Shown here: one piece after another, positions 27,089-35,146 of the stretch
Layout: each line of letters opens with the position of its first letter
How positions within the stretch are numbered: the first letter of the stretch is position 1
NCBI RefSeq assembly: GCF_008245225.1
Contig: NZ_VTAW01000005.1
Location: forward strand, 1-64,000
From: Natrialba swarupiae
Lineage (GTDB): Archaea > Halobacteriota > Halobacteria > Halobacteriales > Natrialbaceae
Direction: 5' to 3'
DNA: 64,000 nucleotides
Position numbers and translations under genes: made by a program
The notes under the pieces: model-generated
Seen by the model: the letters and a program-made list of their open reading frames with translations, nothing else
Database searches by the model: none
Told to the model about the DNA's origin: nothing

Positions 27089-28213
27089 TCACCCGCTCGT
27101 GTGGGTCCAAGTCTCTCCCTCGGTCTCGCTCGTCGCCGACGCGTCCTCGTCGTTCTCGTCCTCGTCGGCACCATCGTCGCTACCAACCTCGAGGTTACCC
27201 TCGCTTTCGGTCTCGGAGTCGACGTCAACTCCGTCGCCGTCGGACTCGCCGCTTACGTCGACGCTCGAGGAGCCGCTGGCTTCAGCCGAGGATCCGTCAT
27301 CAGCGCCTTCGTCACTGTCTCTCTCGTCTTCGTCTGCGTCGCCGGTGCTGACCTCGACGCTGGTTTCGCTCTCGGCTTCCGTACTGACTCCGTCGTCGAC
27401 GTCTACATCGACGTCTGCGCTCGAGGAGCCACCGGCTTCGGCCGAGGATCCGTCGTCACTTCGGTCCTCGTCATCGTCGGAAGCCCCGTCGCTAGCCTCG
27501 TCGGCACCCGACTCGACAGATGCGCTGCTTTCGGCGTCCGCCTCAGCCGATCCGCTCGAGGTGAAGACGCTGACCGTGCTCTGGAACGTCGAGGCGATCC
27601 AGGCGGCGAAGCCACCGTCTTCGTCGACCTCGTCGGCCTGTGATTCGTCGGAGTCGCCGTTGTCGTCGTTCTCCGACTCGTCTGCTTCGGTCTCGTCTTC
27701 GGACTCATCGACGTCGTCACTTCCCGACTCATCGGCGTCGTCGCTCTCCGATTCGTCGGACTCGTCAGCGTCGTCGGATGCCTCATCGTCGTCGTTCCCT
27801 GCCTCGCTCGAGGCGGAGCCTTCGCTCTCGAGTTCGATGGTGATCGTACGCTCCTCGCCGTGGTAGGCGGACAGCGTCACGACGCCCGAGACGGCGGCAT
27901 CGTCGGTCTCGATCTCGAACGCGACCGTCTCGTCGACGTCGGGGGTCGGCAGGACGACGGTCCCTTCGGCGTCGGACTCGTACGTTCCGGCCGCTTCAGC
28001 GCTTCCGTTACCGACCGCGGAAACGGTGACATCCGCACCGGTGGCGGCCGAGCCGGACCGTTCGATCGTTGCCAGCGTCTGCTCTTCGGTCGTTTCGATC
28101 GTGACCGTCATCGATTCCTCGGCGGTCGCCTCGCCGGCCGCCGCAGCGGGTCCAACGGCGGCAATCACGAGCACCAATGCAAGTGCGACTGCGGGTAGTT
28201 TGTTCCGGATCAT
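27089..28213 (-). CDS. Secreted Asp/Glu/Ser-rich protein
   Basis: This 374-residue protein starts MIRNKLPAVALALVLVIAAV, a Sec signal peptide with cleavage likely after AAA. Residues about 30-130 appear to be a small beta-rich domain (TVTIETTEEQTLATIERSG, ETVAFEIETDDAAVSGVV). The remainder is acidic low-complexity sequence with one hydrophobic patch (FAAWIASTFQSTVSVFTSSG) and two copies of an SSAEAxGSSSxDV motif. It lacks a PGF-CTERM and a clear C-terminal anchor. It lies directly upstream of the membrane-anchored regulator, in the same direction, so the two may be functionally linked. The function is unknown. Confidence 0.7.
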   Translation of the reverse strand: MIRNKLPAVALALVLVIAAVGPAAAAGEATAEESMTVTIETTEEQTLATIERSGSAATGADVTVSAVGNGSAEAAGTYESDAEGTVVLPTPDVDETVAFEIETDDAAVSGVVTLSAYHGEERTITIELESEGSASSEAGNDDDEASDDADESDESESDDADESGSDDVDESEDETEADESENDDNGDSDESQADEVDEDGGFAAWIASTFQSTVSVFTSSGSAEADAESSASVESGADEASDGASDDDEDRSDDGSSAEAGGSSSADVDVDVDDGVSTEAESETSVEVSTGDADEDERDSDEGADDGSSAEASGSSSVDVSGESDGDGVDVDSETESEGNLEVGSDDGADEDENDEDASATSETEGETWTHTSG

Positions 28214-28492
28214 TGCACTCGAAGCATGACCGAGGTATTGAAAGAGGGTTCTCACAGATCCGTCCAAACGTTCCCCATCCGTCAGCATGCCAAGATAAAT
28301 CGACGGCGACAGCGTTCTCGAGGGGCGGTCCGGCGTTCACATCGGCGGCGACCGACGGCAACCCGTCCGCGATCGATCCACTTCCCGACCGCGGGGACAG
28401 CCGGTACCACCACGGAACGGACCGGAATCACTTCGAGAGTAACAAACAAAATATCATACTGGGTAGGTGATCGGATGTATTTGAAGTTGGTC

Positions 28493-30442
28493 CTACCAGA
28501 ACAAAACAGTCGGTCGCTTCGATGCATCCGCAACCGTCTGGTCTGCCTCTATCGCTGGCAGACGAATAGTCGCACAGGAACCAGTACCGTCCTTCGGATG
28601 AACCTCGAACGAGCCCCCGTATCGAGTCACACACCAATTCACCAACCAGAGTCCGAGGCCGGATCCGTGTTCTAGATCGTGTTCTTCGCCGTGGGAAATC
28701 ACGTCGGCTTCCATTTCGTCGATGCCAGGCCCGTTGTCCTCGACGGACAGGATAATCCACTCGTCATCGGCGACGAGTTCGATTTCGACGCGAGGCTCCC
28801 GGGAAGTGTTGTGCTTTACTGCATTCTCCACGAGCTCCGAAACTGCACTGGTGATTTCACTACCAGCACAGATATCCTTCTCAGTGTGCACGTCCGTGTC
28901 GATGACGACGCGTGGGAATTGCTCCCGATACGATGAGACGATCTTTGCCAGCAACGAGTCTGGATCGAGTCGTGACGGTTTCACGTCCCGTGAAGCTGCG
29001 TCTTCCAGTTCTCGTGCGCGTTCGCCGAGTTCGATCGACTCCTCGCCGACGTTTCGAATGTCGTTTCCGATTTCGGCGGGCGTCGTATCGTCATCGGTTT
29101 CGAGGAGGCGAGTGAGACCGGTAATCACCTGCATGTCGTTGCGAAGGTTGTGACGAAGCACTCGATTGAGTACTCTGACCAGGTGCTCTTGCCGTCTCCG
29201 ACCAGTAACGTCGTTCTGAATGCCGAGGAAATGTGTCACATCTCCCGCCTCGTTTTTGACCGGCGCAACCCGAACCTCGTTCCAAAACGGAACTCCGTCC
29301 TTGCGGTAATTTACGAGTTCCACGACGGTTGGCTCACACGCTTCGATGCTCTCTCGTAGCTCCGTCACCACTGTGGGATCGGTTTGTTCACCCTGCAGAA
29401 AGCGATAACTCCGACCAGTTACGTCGGCGGGATCGTAGCCCGTTATTTGCTCGAATCCTCGGTTCGCATACACGATCGGATTTCCCGGCTGCTGGGCATC
29501 GGCGATGGTGATCCCGACGTGTGCCTCGTCGATCGCTTTGTTTTTGAGTTCGAGCTCGCGTTGGGAGCTCTTCTGTTGGGTAATGTCACGTCCAACACCA
29601 TGTACACCGACGATTTCTCCACCTTCCGTTTCTGGAGTCCCATTGACTTCGAGCACGACCGTCTCGCCCGTTGCCGTGGTTAGTTCGAGTTCGACAGCGT
29701 CGATATCGTCTCCCTCGAGAAGAGATTCGAACGCAGCCAGCGCACGCTCGGCCGATCGCTCGGTGTTGAACGTTGTAAACGGCTCACCGATCATCTCCTC
29801 GGGCTCGTAACCCAAAATTCGCTCGGACGCAGACGAGACGTAGGTGAACTGTCCCTCGAGGTCGAATCTAAAGAGGAGGTCGGAGGTTGTATCCGCGATC
29901 GCTTTGAACCGATCCCGTTCACGTTCGAGATGGCGACTCCGTGCCTCCAGTTCCTGTTCGTATCGTTTTTGTTCAATCCGTTGCCCAGCCAGTCGAGCAA
30001 CTAGTTCGACGAACGTTTTCTCTGCAGTATCGAACTTGGTCTCGCGTTTTGTATCGCCAGCAAAGCAAACGGTGCCGTACACGTCGTCTCTGACGAGGAC
30101 TTTCGATCCAATATACGCCTCGAGGCCGAACGTTCGTACTGCCTCATCAGTGATCGTCTCCGACTGTGATGCACACTCTATTGCCAACGCACTGTCTTCG
30201 GTTATCGTTTGTTGACAGTATGCCTTCTCGAGCGGACAGCTCGCCCCTTCCTCAATCGGTTCGTGGTCAGCCACGACGTGAACGAACGTCTGTGAGCCCT
30301 GGGAGACCTCCGTGAGAAAACCGATCGGAAGCTCCAAATATTCACAGCCGAGCCGGAGTGCCGCCTCGATGGCGGGTTCGAGTTCACGGTTCGAATCAAA
30401 AAACGTCTGATAGAGTCGCTCACGATACTGTTCTACAGTCAC
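28493..30442 (-). CDS. Sensor histidine kinase, GAF-PAS-PAS-HisKA-HATPase
   Basis: This 649-residue soluble kinase has, in order, a GAF domain (about 20-160, PIGFLTEVSQGSQTFVHVV), a PAS domain (about 178-290, LLFRFDLEGQFTYVS), and a second PAS with LOV-like features (about 295-415). The latter has GRSYRFLQGEQTDP where photoactive LOV domains have GxNCRFLQ; the photoactive Cys is Tyr here, so blue-light chemistry is not expected. The HisKA motif VLNRVLRHNLRNDM (phospho-His about residue 425) is followed by N-box ENAVKHN, G1 DNGPGI and G2 GSGLGLWLV. There is no membrane segment and no cognate regulator next to it. Confidence 0.9.
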   Translation of the reverse strand: MTVEQYRERLYQTFFDSNRELEPAIEAALRLGCEYLELPIGFLTEVSQGSQTFVHVVADHEPIEEGASCPLEKAYCQQTITEDSALAIECASQSETITDEAVRTFGLEAYIGSKVLVRDDVYGTVCFAGDTKRETKFDTAEKTFVELVARLAGQRIEQKRYEQELEARSRHLERERDRFKAIADTTSDLLFRFDLEGQFTYVSSASERILGYEPEEMIGEPFTTFNTERSAERALAAFESLLEGDDIDAVELELTTATGETVVLEVNGTPETEGGEIVGVHGVGRDITQQKSSQRELELKNKAIDEAHVGITIADAQQPGNPIVYANRGFEQITGYDPADVTGRSYRFLQGEQTDPTVVTELRESIEACEPTVVELVNYRKDGVPFWNEVRVAPVKNEAGDVTHFLGIQNDVTGRRRQEHLVRVLNRVLRHNLRNDMQVITGLTRLLETDDDTTPAEIGNDIRNVGEESIELGERARELEDAASRDVKPSRLDPDSLLAKIVSSYREQFPRVVIDTDVHTEKDICAGSEITSAVSELVENAVKHNTSREPRVEIELVADDEWIILSVEDNGPGIDEMEADVISHGEEHDLEHGSGLGLWLVNWCVTRYGGSFEVHPKDGTGSCATIRLPAIEADQTVADASKRPTVLFW

Positions 30443-30564
30443 GAGTTCGAATACTTACGTTCGAACTAAAGACATTCTGTTTCCCCCACCAGCTTGCCAC
30501 AGATACCACTCACTGTATGCCTGTACAGCCACGAACGACAGGAGACGCTCTCCCACGATCACCG

Positions 30565-32787
30565 TCAGTATTCAGTTCTGGCCTCCCCACCGAACCCAAC
30601 ACCTGAGAACTCGAATCGGACACCACCAGCAGTTCCATCAGTTATGTCGAGATTCCAGCCGTGTGCCTCGGCGATCGTCTGAACGATCGAAAGTCCGTAG
30701 CCGGTTCCGTCCGGTGACGACGAATAGCCGGCTTCGAACACGTGCTCTCGTGTCGCTTCCGGAATTCCTGGGCCGTCGTCCTCGACGTAGAACCCATCGT
30801 CCAGCACACCGACATCAACGGTGACGTCCGATCCACCGTGTTGAATCGCGTTCCGAAACAGGTTCTCGAACAGTTGCTGGAGTCGGTCTGGATCGGCCTC
30901 GATTGTTCGATCGACGCTCCCGACCAACCGTGCCTCCTTCGTATCGACGTGTCTCCACGCATCCTCGACGGTGTAAGCGAGATCGACCCGACGTGTCTCG
31001 CCGATTTCGCGCCCTTCACGCGCTAGCCAGAGCAGATTCTGGATGATTCGCTCCATGCGATCGTGAGATTGCTCGACCTCCTCGAGGTGTGTCTCGTCGC
31101 CGGTATCTCGAGCGAGTTCGAGATGTCCCCGGGCAACCGAGAGTGGATTTCGCAGATCGTGTGAAACGACGTTAGCGAACTCCTCGAGGCGGCTGTTCCG
31201 TTCCGCGAGTTCTCCCTCTCGCTCGATCCGGCTGAGCACTTCTGTAAGTGCCGACGAGAGCACTTTGGCGAGGGTCTCGTCGGTGTCGTCGAACGCGCTG
31301 GGCTCTTTCGACCCGATCAACAAGACGCCGTGACCTCCGAGCGGAAGCACCAGCTCACTCCGTATCTCGGTGTCGGGATTGTACACGTCCGGGTGCTCTC
31401 GAACGTCATCACATCGCTCTGCGTTACCCGATTCGAATACCGTCCACACGATTCCTTCGCCTTCCTCGAACTCGGGGAAGTCATCGAGTACAACATCCGC
31501 GTGCTCCGAGGTGACGACTGACTGCAGCGTGTGAGTCGACTCGTCGTACAGACAAAACCCGTGCAGGTCGAACTCCAGGAGATCGGTCAGCTGGGTGCTC
31601 ACCAACTCGTAGACGTCGTCTTTCGATTCGGCGTCCAGCCATTCGGTTGTCGCCGTGTACAGTGCCTGCAACTGGCGCTCACGACGCTTTTGCTCGGTGA
31701 TTTCGGCATTGACGGCGACGAAGCGAACGATCTCTCCCATCTCGTCCGTGATAGGGGCGATGGTCTGATTGACGACGTAGCGGCTCCCGTCTTTGCGCTC
31801 GTTGATCAGTTCGTTCTGCCAGTCTTCGCCAGCGAGGATCGTCTCCCACAGCTGGTCGTAAAACTCGTCGTCGTGCTCGCCGGACTGGAGGAGCCGTGGC
31901 GTACGACCGATTGCCTCGTCTGCAGTATAACCGGTAACCTCTTCGAACGCCGGGTTCACGTAGAGGATCTCCTCGTCAGAATCCGTGATGTAGATCGAGT
32001 GCCCAGCGTGTTCGACCGCTTCACGGAACGCTTTCAACTCCTGTTCGCGGTGTTTTTCCTCGGTGATGTCGCGGATGAGCGCGATTACCCGATCCCGCCC
32101 GTTGATGGTGGCAGGCTTCAGCCGGACGTCGGCTCGGAACTGCATGCCATCGCTGGTTTCACACACCCACTCGACACGTTGTGGGCCCTCTTCGGCAGTT
32201 CGGCGGACCCATTCGCGGGCAGTTCGTTCCGACGCTGGCTGGACGGCTGCACTCAACTCTTCGATGGCACACTCACACGCTTGCTCGTGGGAGTACCCCC
32301 AGTGCTCACAGACCGCTCGATTGACGTCGACGACGTCCCCGGTCTCGGGATCGTGGACGATAATCGCGTCACCGATCGCCTCGAACAGGTCTCGGTAGCC
32401 AGTTCGCGAGTGGTATCGGTCGATTGCGTCGTCGATACGAGCGGCCAGCAGATCGAACTGTTCGTCGCCTCCCTTCTGAACGTATTCGGAGACACCGGAA
32501 GCGATTGCTTCACTCGCGACAGTTTCCGATCCCGCGGCGGTAAAGAGAATAAACGGGAGGTCGGGATGGGTATCACGGACGTACTCGAGAAACTCCAGTC
32601 CATCCATCCCCGACAGCTGATACGCGCTCACGATGCAATCGAGCGTTCGATCGGCACAGATTTCGAGCCCCTCGCTCGCGGTCGCTGCCGTGATCAGGTC
32701 CACACCGGGCAGCTCTCGTGTACAGTACTCTCTCAGCGCATCACGGCTCGACGGAGTGTCGTCGACGTAGAGGACGCGTCGTCTCAT
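30565..32787 (-). CDS. Hybrid histidine kinase with degenerate receiver (REC-PAS-PAS-GAF-HK)
   Basis: This 740-residue protein begins with a receiver domain (1-125), followed by PAS (about 130-245), PAS (about 250-375), GAF (about 380-535), HisKA with FANVVSHDLRNPLSVARGHL, and HATPase with FRNAIQHGG, EDDGPGIPE and GTGYGLSIV. The kinase core looks intact. In the receiver the acid pair VDD (8-10), Thr83 and Lys105 are kept, but the phospho-acceptor position is Ala55 (CIVSAYQLSGMDG; family SDYQxPGMDG). The receiver should not be phosphorylated and may act only as a dimerisation or protein-binding module. Same strand as the kinase at 28493-30442, with 122 bp between them. Confidence 0.88.
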   Translation of the reverse strand: MRRRVLYVDDTPSSRDALREYCTRELPGVDLITAATASEGLEICADRTLDCIVSAYQLSGMDGLEFLEYVRDTHPDLPFILFTAAGSETVASEAIASGVSEYVQKGGDEQFDLLAARIDDAIDRYHSRTGYRDLFEAIGDAIIVHDPETGDVVDVNRAVCEHWGYSHEQACECAIEELSAAVQPASERTAREWVRRTAEEGPQRVEWVCETSDGMQFRADVRLKPATINGRDRVIALIRDITEEKHREQELKAFREAVEHAGHSIYITDSDEEILYVNPAFEEVTGYTADEAIGRTPRLLQSGEHDDEFYDQLWETILAGEDWQNELINERKDGSRYVVNQTIAPITDEMGEIVRFVAVNAEITEQKRRERQLQALYTATTEWLDAESKDDVYELVSTQLTDLLEFDLHGFCLYDESTHTLQSVVTSEHADVVLDDFPEFEEGEGIVWTVFESGNAERCDDVREHPDVYNPDTEIRSELVLPLGGHGVLLIGSKEPSAFDDTDETLAKVLSSALTEVLSRIEREGELAERNSRLEEFANVVSHDLRNPLSVARGHLELARDTGDETHLEEVEQSHDRMERIIQNLLWLAREGREIGETRRVDLAYTVEDAWRHVDTKEARLVGSVDRTIEADPDRLQQLFENLFRNAIQHGGSDVTVDVGVLDDGFYVEDDGPGIPEATREHVFEAGYSSSPDGTGYGLSIVQTIAEAHGWNLDITDGTAGGVRFEFSGVGFGGEARTEY

Positions 32788-33344
32788 CTGACGGAGCTAG
32801 CTCTCGAGGTCGTCTCGAAACGGTCATCGTCGACGCTTCCCGCAGGCTGGAAACTGGATAGACCGCATCTCACCGCATATCCAGCGGGCACCGGGACAGA
32901 AGACGTATCCGAGTGATTGCCTGGTAGCGTCCGAGATCCGCACTGTAGGGTCGAATTCGGTGGCGTGAGTCGAGTCGATCCTGCAGTCGGCCCGTGGGTG
33001 GGTACTGTGCCCACGACGCCGTTGCCCTGCTGGTCAGCGAACTGATCAACTCCGATAATGTCACCTTCGTGTCGACTTCTCGTCTCTATTCGTCTTCCCA
33101 CTGTTGCCCCCCGATTTCCAAGAACTGATTCGTGCGAAGACTCATTGATCCGTGTACTCGTTGCTCACTCTTAGGATTTCTGAGAACCACCACCCATCAC
33201 TATTAGTATCACCACATTCGGCAGTCCCCATGCCGAATCGTTTTACTGTCTATTTACGTTCACTACCGGCTTAGATTACGCGACGGAACGAGTCGATCCG
33301 TATACGCTCATCAATCCACACTCATCTACTCTGACCCGCGAGAG
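32788..33344. other. Gene-poor region upstream of the hybrid kinase
   Basis: No convincing gene. A short perfect hairpin ATTCGGCA / TGCCGAAT at 33216-33238 with a 7-nt loop is followed by GTTTT. The hybrid kinase promoter should lie in the first 100 bp, but I cannot pick a clear TATA box. Confidence 0.35.
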
Positions 33345-33420
33345 AAATGCTTCGTCTGGGGTTTGACTCACGCCCAGACGTGCGCTCCGCTGCGTGGGCT
33401 GGTCTAATTCAAACCCAGGG
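33345..33420. repeat. Degenerate duplicate of tRNA-Glu 3' end (possible att remnant)
   Basis: AAATGCTTCGTCTGGGGTTT at 33345 onward matches the tRNA-Glu 3' end and downstream bases AAATGCTCCGTCTGGGATTT at 33454 onward, 22 of the first 25 positions. A second fragment with TTCAAACCCAGGG lies at about 33402-33414. CGTCTGGG at 33353-33360 also pairs with CCCAGACG at 33373-33380. This could be a remnant attachment site from an element that integrated at the tRNA, or a decayed tRNA copy. Confidence 0.45.
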
Positions 33421-33425
33421 TTACA

Positions 33426-33455
33426 TTTTCGGCTCACGAGTTTGTTCGCCGAAAA
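33426..33455 (-). terminator. Hairpin after tRNA-Glu
   Basis: Immediately 3' of the tRNA on the minus strand, TTTTCGGC and GCCGAAAA form an 8-bp perfect stem with a 14-nt loop. The T-rich first arm could serve as the archaeal oligo-T termination signal. Confidence 0.45.
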
Positions 33456-33456
33456 A

Positions 33457-33531
33457 TGCTCCGTCTGGGATTTGAACCCAGGTCATCGGCTCGAAAGGCC
33501 GAAATGATTGGCCGGACTACACCAACGGAGC
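33457..33531 (-). tRNA. tRNA-Glu (anticodon UUC)
   Basis: This is a 75-nt cloverleaf. The acceptor stem GCTCCGT pairs with ACGGAGC and is followed by discriminator A; CCA is not encoded. The T arm reads CCTGGGTTCAAATCCCAG. The anticodon stem TCGGC / GCCGA encloses loop CTTTCGA, giving anticodon TTC. There is no intron. Confidence 0.93.
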
Positions 33532-33566
33532 GTGCGTTCGTACGCACTCACAGGTTGCCGAGGGCT

Positions 33567-33575
33567 AATAAAAAG
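33567..33575 (-). promoter_or_regulatory. TATA box of tRNA-Glu
   Basis: On the minus strand CGGAACGCTTTTTATTAG contains a purine-rich BRE-like sequence followed by the TATA element TTTTTATTA. It lies about 36 nt upstream of the mature tRNA 5' end, consistent with a short 5' leader removed by RNase P. Confidence 0.55.
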
Positions 33576-33711
33576 CGTTCCGTTCCAGAGGCGTCGTGAC
33601 ACGCACCGACACACCCGAGCCGAACGATAGCCGTCCGTCGAAGCGTCGACTCGAGACGGGGACACCACCGCCATCTCAACGCTTTTCACGCCGGCGACGC
33701 ATCACTCGGTC

Positions 33712-34449
33712 ATGAAATACGTCCGATTTCGCGATCCGGCCGGCGCGATTCGCCGCGGCGAGTACGAGAACGGCCACGTCCAGTTCGCGGACGAACGCTA
33801 CAGCCTCGAGAGCGACGAGATCGACGTCCTGGCGCCGTCCGAACCGTCGAAGGTCGTCTGCATCGGCCGCAACTACGCCGCTCACATCGACGAGATGGGC
33901 TCCGAGACGCCGGATCGGCCACTACTGTTTCTCAAGGGACCGAACGCCGTCGCCGGTCACGGGGATACCGTTACCGCCCCCGCCGGAAAGGATCGGATCG
34001 ACCACGAGGCCGAACTGGGCGTCGTCATCGGCGAGCAGTGTCGCCACGTTCCCGAATCCGAGGCGATGGACGTCGTCGAGGGGTTTACCTGCGTCAACGA
34101 CCTCTCGAACCGCGACGACCAGGAGCAAGAACAGAACTGGATCCGCGGCAAGGCGTTCGACGGCGCCGCGCCGATGGGGCCCGTCCTCGCGACGCCCGAC
34201 GAGGTACCCGACGACGCGACCGTCGGTGCACGCGTCAACGGCGACCGCAAACAGGACGGCTCGCTCGCACAACTCATCTTCACCATCCCGGAACTGATTG
34301 CCGAGATTACGACCTATCTCACCCTCGAACCCGGCGACGTCATCGCGACCGGCACCCCGGAGGGTGTCAGTCCGCTTTCCGACGGCGACACGGTCGAGAT
34401 CGAAATCGAGGGCGTCGGGACGCTCGAGAACACGGTTCGGGTTCCGTAG
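33712..34449 (+). CDS. Fumarylacetoacetate hydrolase family protein
   Basis: This 245-residue protein has the FAH fold. The short N-terminal domain precedes KVVCIGRNYAAHIDEMG. The metal ligands sit in DHEAELGVVIG (two Glu of the E-x-E motif) with a downstream Asp in GFTCVNDLSNRDDQ. The C-terminal motif VIATGTPEGVSPLSDGD is conserved in 2-hydroxyhepta-2,4-diene-1,7-dioate isomerase/decarboxylase and acylpyruvase relatives. It probably handles an acylpyruvate or oxaloacetate-type substrate. Confidence 0.9.
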   Translation: MKYVRFRDPAGAIRRGEYENGHVQFADERYSLESDEIDVLAPSEPSKVVCIGRNYAAHIDEMGSETPDRPLLFLKGPNAVAGHGDTVTAPAGKDRIDHEAELGVVIGEQCRHVPESEAMDVVEGFTCVNDLSNRDDQEQEQNWIRGKAFDGAAPMGPVLATPDEVPDDATVGARVNGDRKQDGSLAQLIFTIPELIAEITTYLTLEPGDVIATGTPEGVSPLSDGDTVEIEIEGVGTLENTVRVP

Positions 34450-34477
34450 GCCACGTCCGGATCGGTCGACGGCCCGT

Positions 34478-34765
34478 CTACGCCACCGTGAACAGGTGCC
34501 CCTCCGTGGGCACGTCGAACAGACCGACACGAGCGCCCGCATCGAGCCACGCGTGACCGTAGGAAAACGACGCGAGTGCGTTGACGAGGTCGTCGTTCTC
34601 CCGGAAGTGTTCGCCGTCGCTCAGGTAGGAGTCGGCCATCTCGTAACACTCCGCGGCAGCCTCGGCCATCGGCGTTCCCTCGGGCGGGGCGATCGTCGCC
34701 TCCGCGAGCGCCTCCGCGAGTAGTTCGCCGTAGCGGTCCGTCTTCTCCTCGAGATCGGCGGTCAT
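34478..34765 (-). CDS. DUF357 family protein
   Basis: This 95-residue, all-helical protein matches the archaeal DUF357 pattern: ETDRYGELLAEAL-like helix (here KTDRYGELLAEALAEA), CYEMADSYLSDGEHFRENDD, and ALASFSYGHAWLDAGARVGLF. The function is not established; structures suggest a four-helix bundle. It is convergent with the FAH-family gene. Confidence 0.85.
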   Translation of the reverse strand: MTADLEEKTDRYGELLAEALAEATIAPPEGTPMAEAAAECYEMADSYLSDGEHFRENDDLVNALASFSYGHAWLDAGARVGLFDVPTEGHLFTVA

Positions 34766-35146
34766 ATCGGACCATCGACGCTCGAGTGCGTAAAACCGTC
34801 GTCACGGCCCCACGAGTACACGCGAACACAGCTCTGAAGAAAGTACCGCGACCGAGGTCAGCCTCTCGGACGTGCAGTGAGACGGGTTGTGAGGACTGAT
34901 TGCCGGGCGATCGCCGACGGTTCAACGATCGACCGGGCGGGACCCATCGCAGTTCGTACGAGGCCACCGTATCGACCACGATACCGCCCAGACAGGAGTC
35001 ACTGGGAACATTAACGACCTTGTACTCGAGCGAGATCAGCGGACGACAGGGCGGGCGAACTGGCCTCCTGTCCACCGGGAATTACACCCTCATCTGCAGG
35101 GAACGCAACTCGTATACGCTCCGTATCCCTACACGAATTCAGACAG
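34766..35146. other. Divergent intergenic region
   Basis: This 381-bp gap has no supported gene. A TATA-like CGTATACG about 38 nt before the ATG at 35147 may be the promoter of the reductase gene. I see no repeat copy here. Confidence 0.35.

Noticed and set aside
32784-33101. 105-codon minus-strand frame upstream of the hybrid kinase
   Set aside because: No acidic bias, no family match; probably chance.
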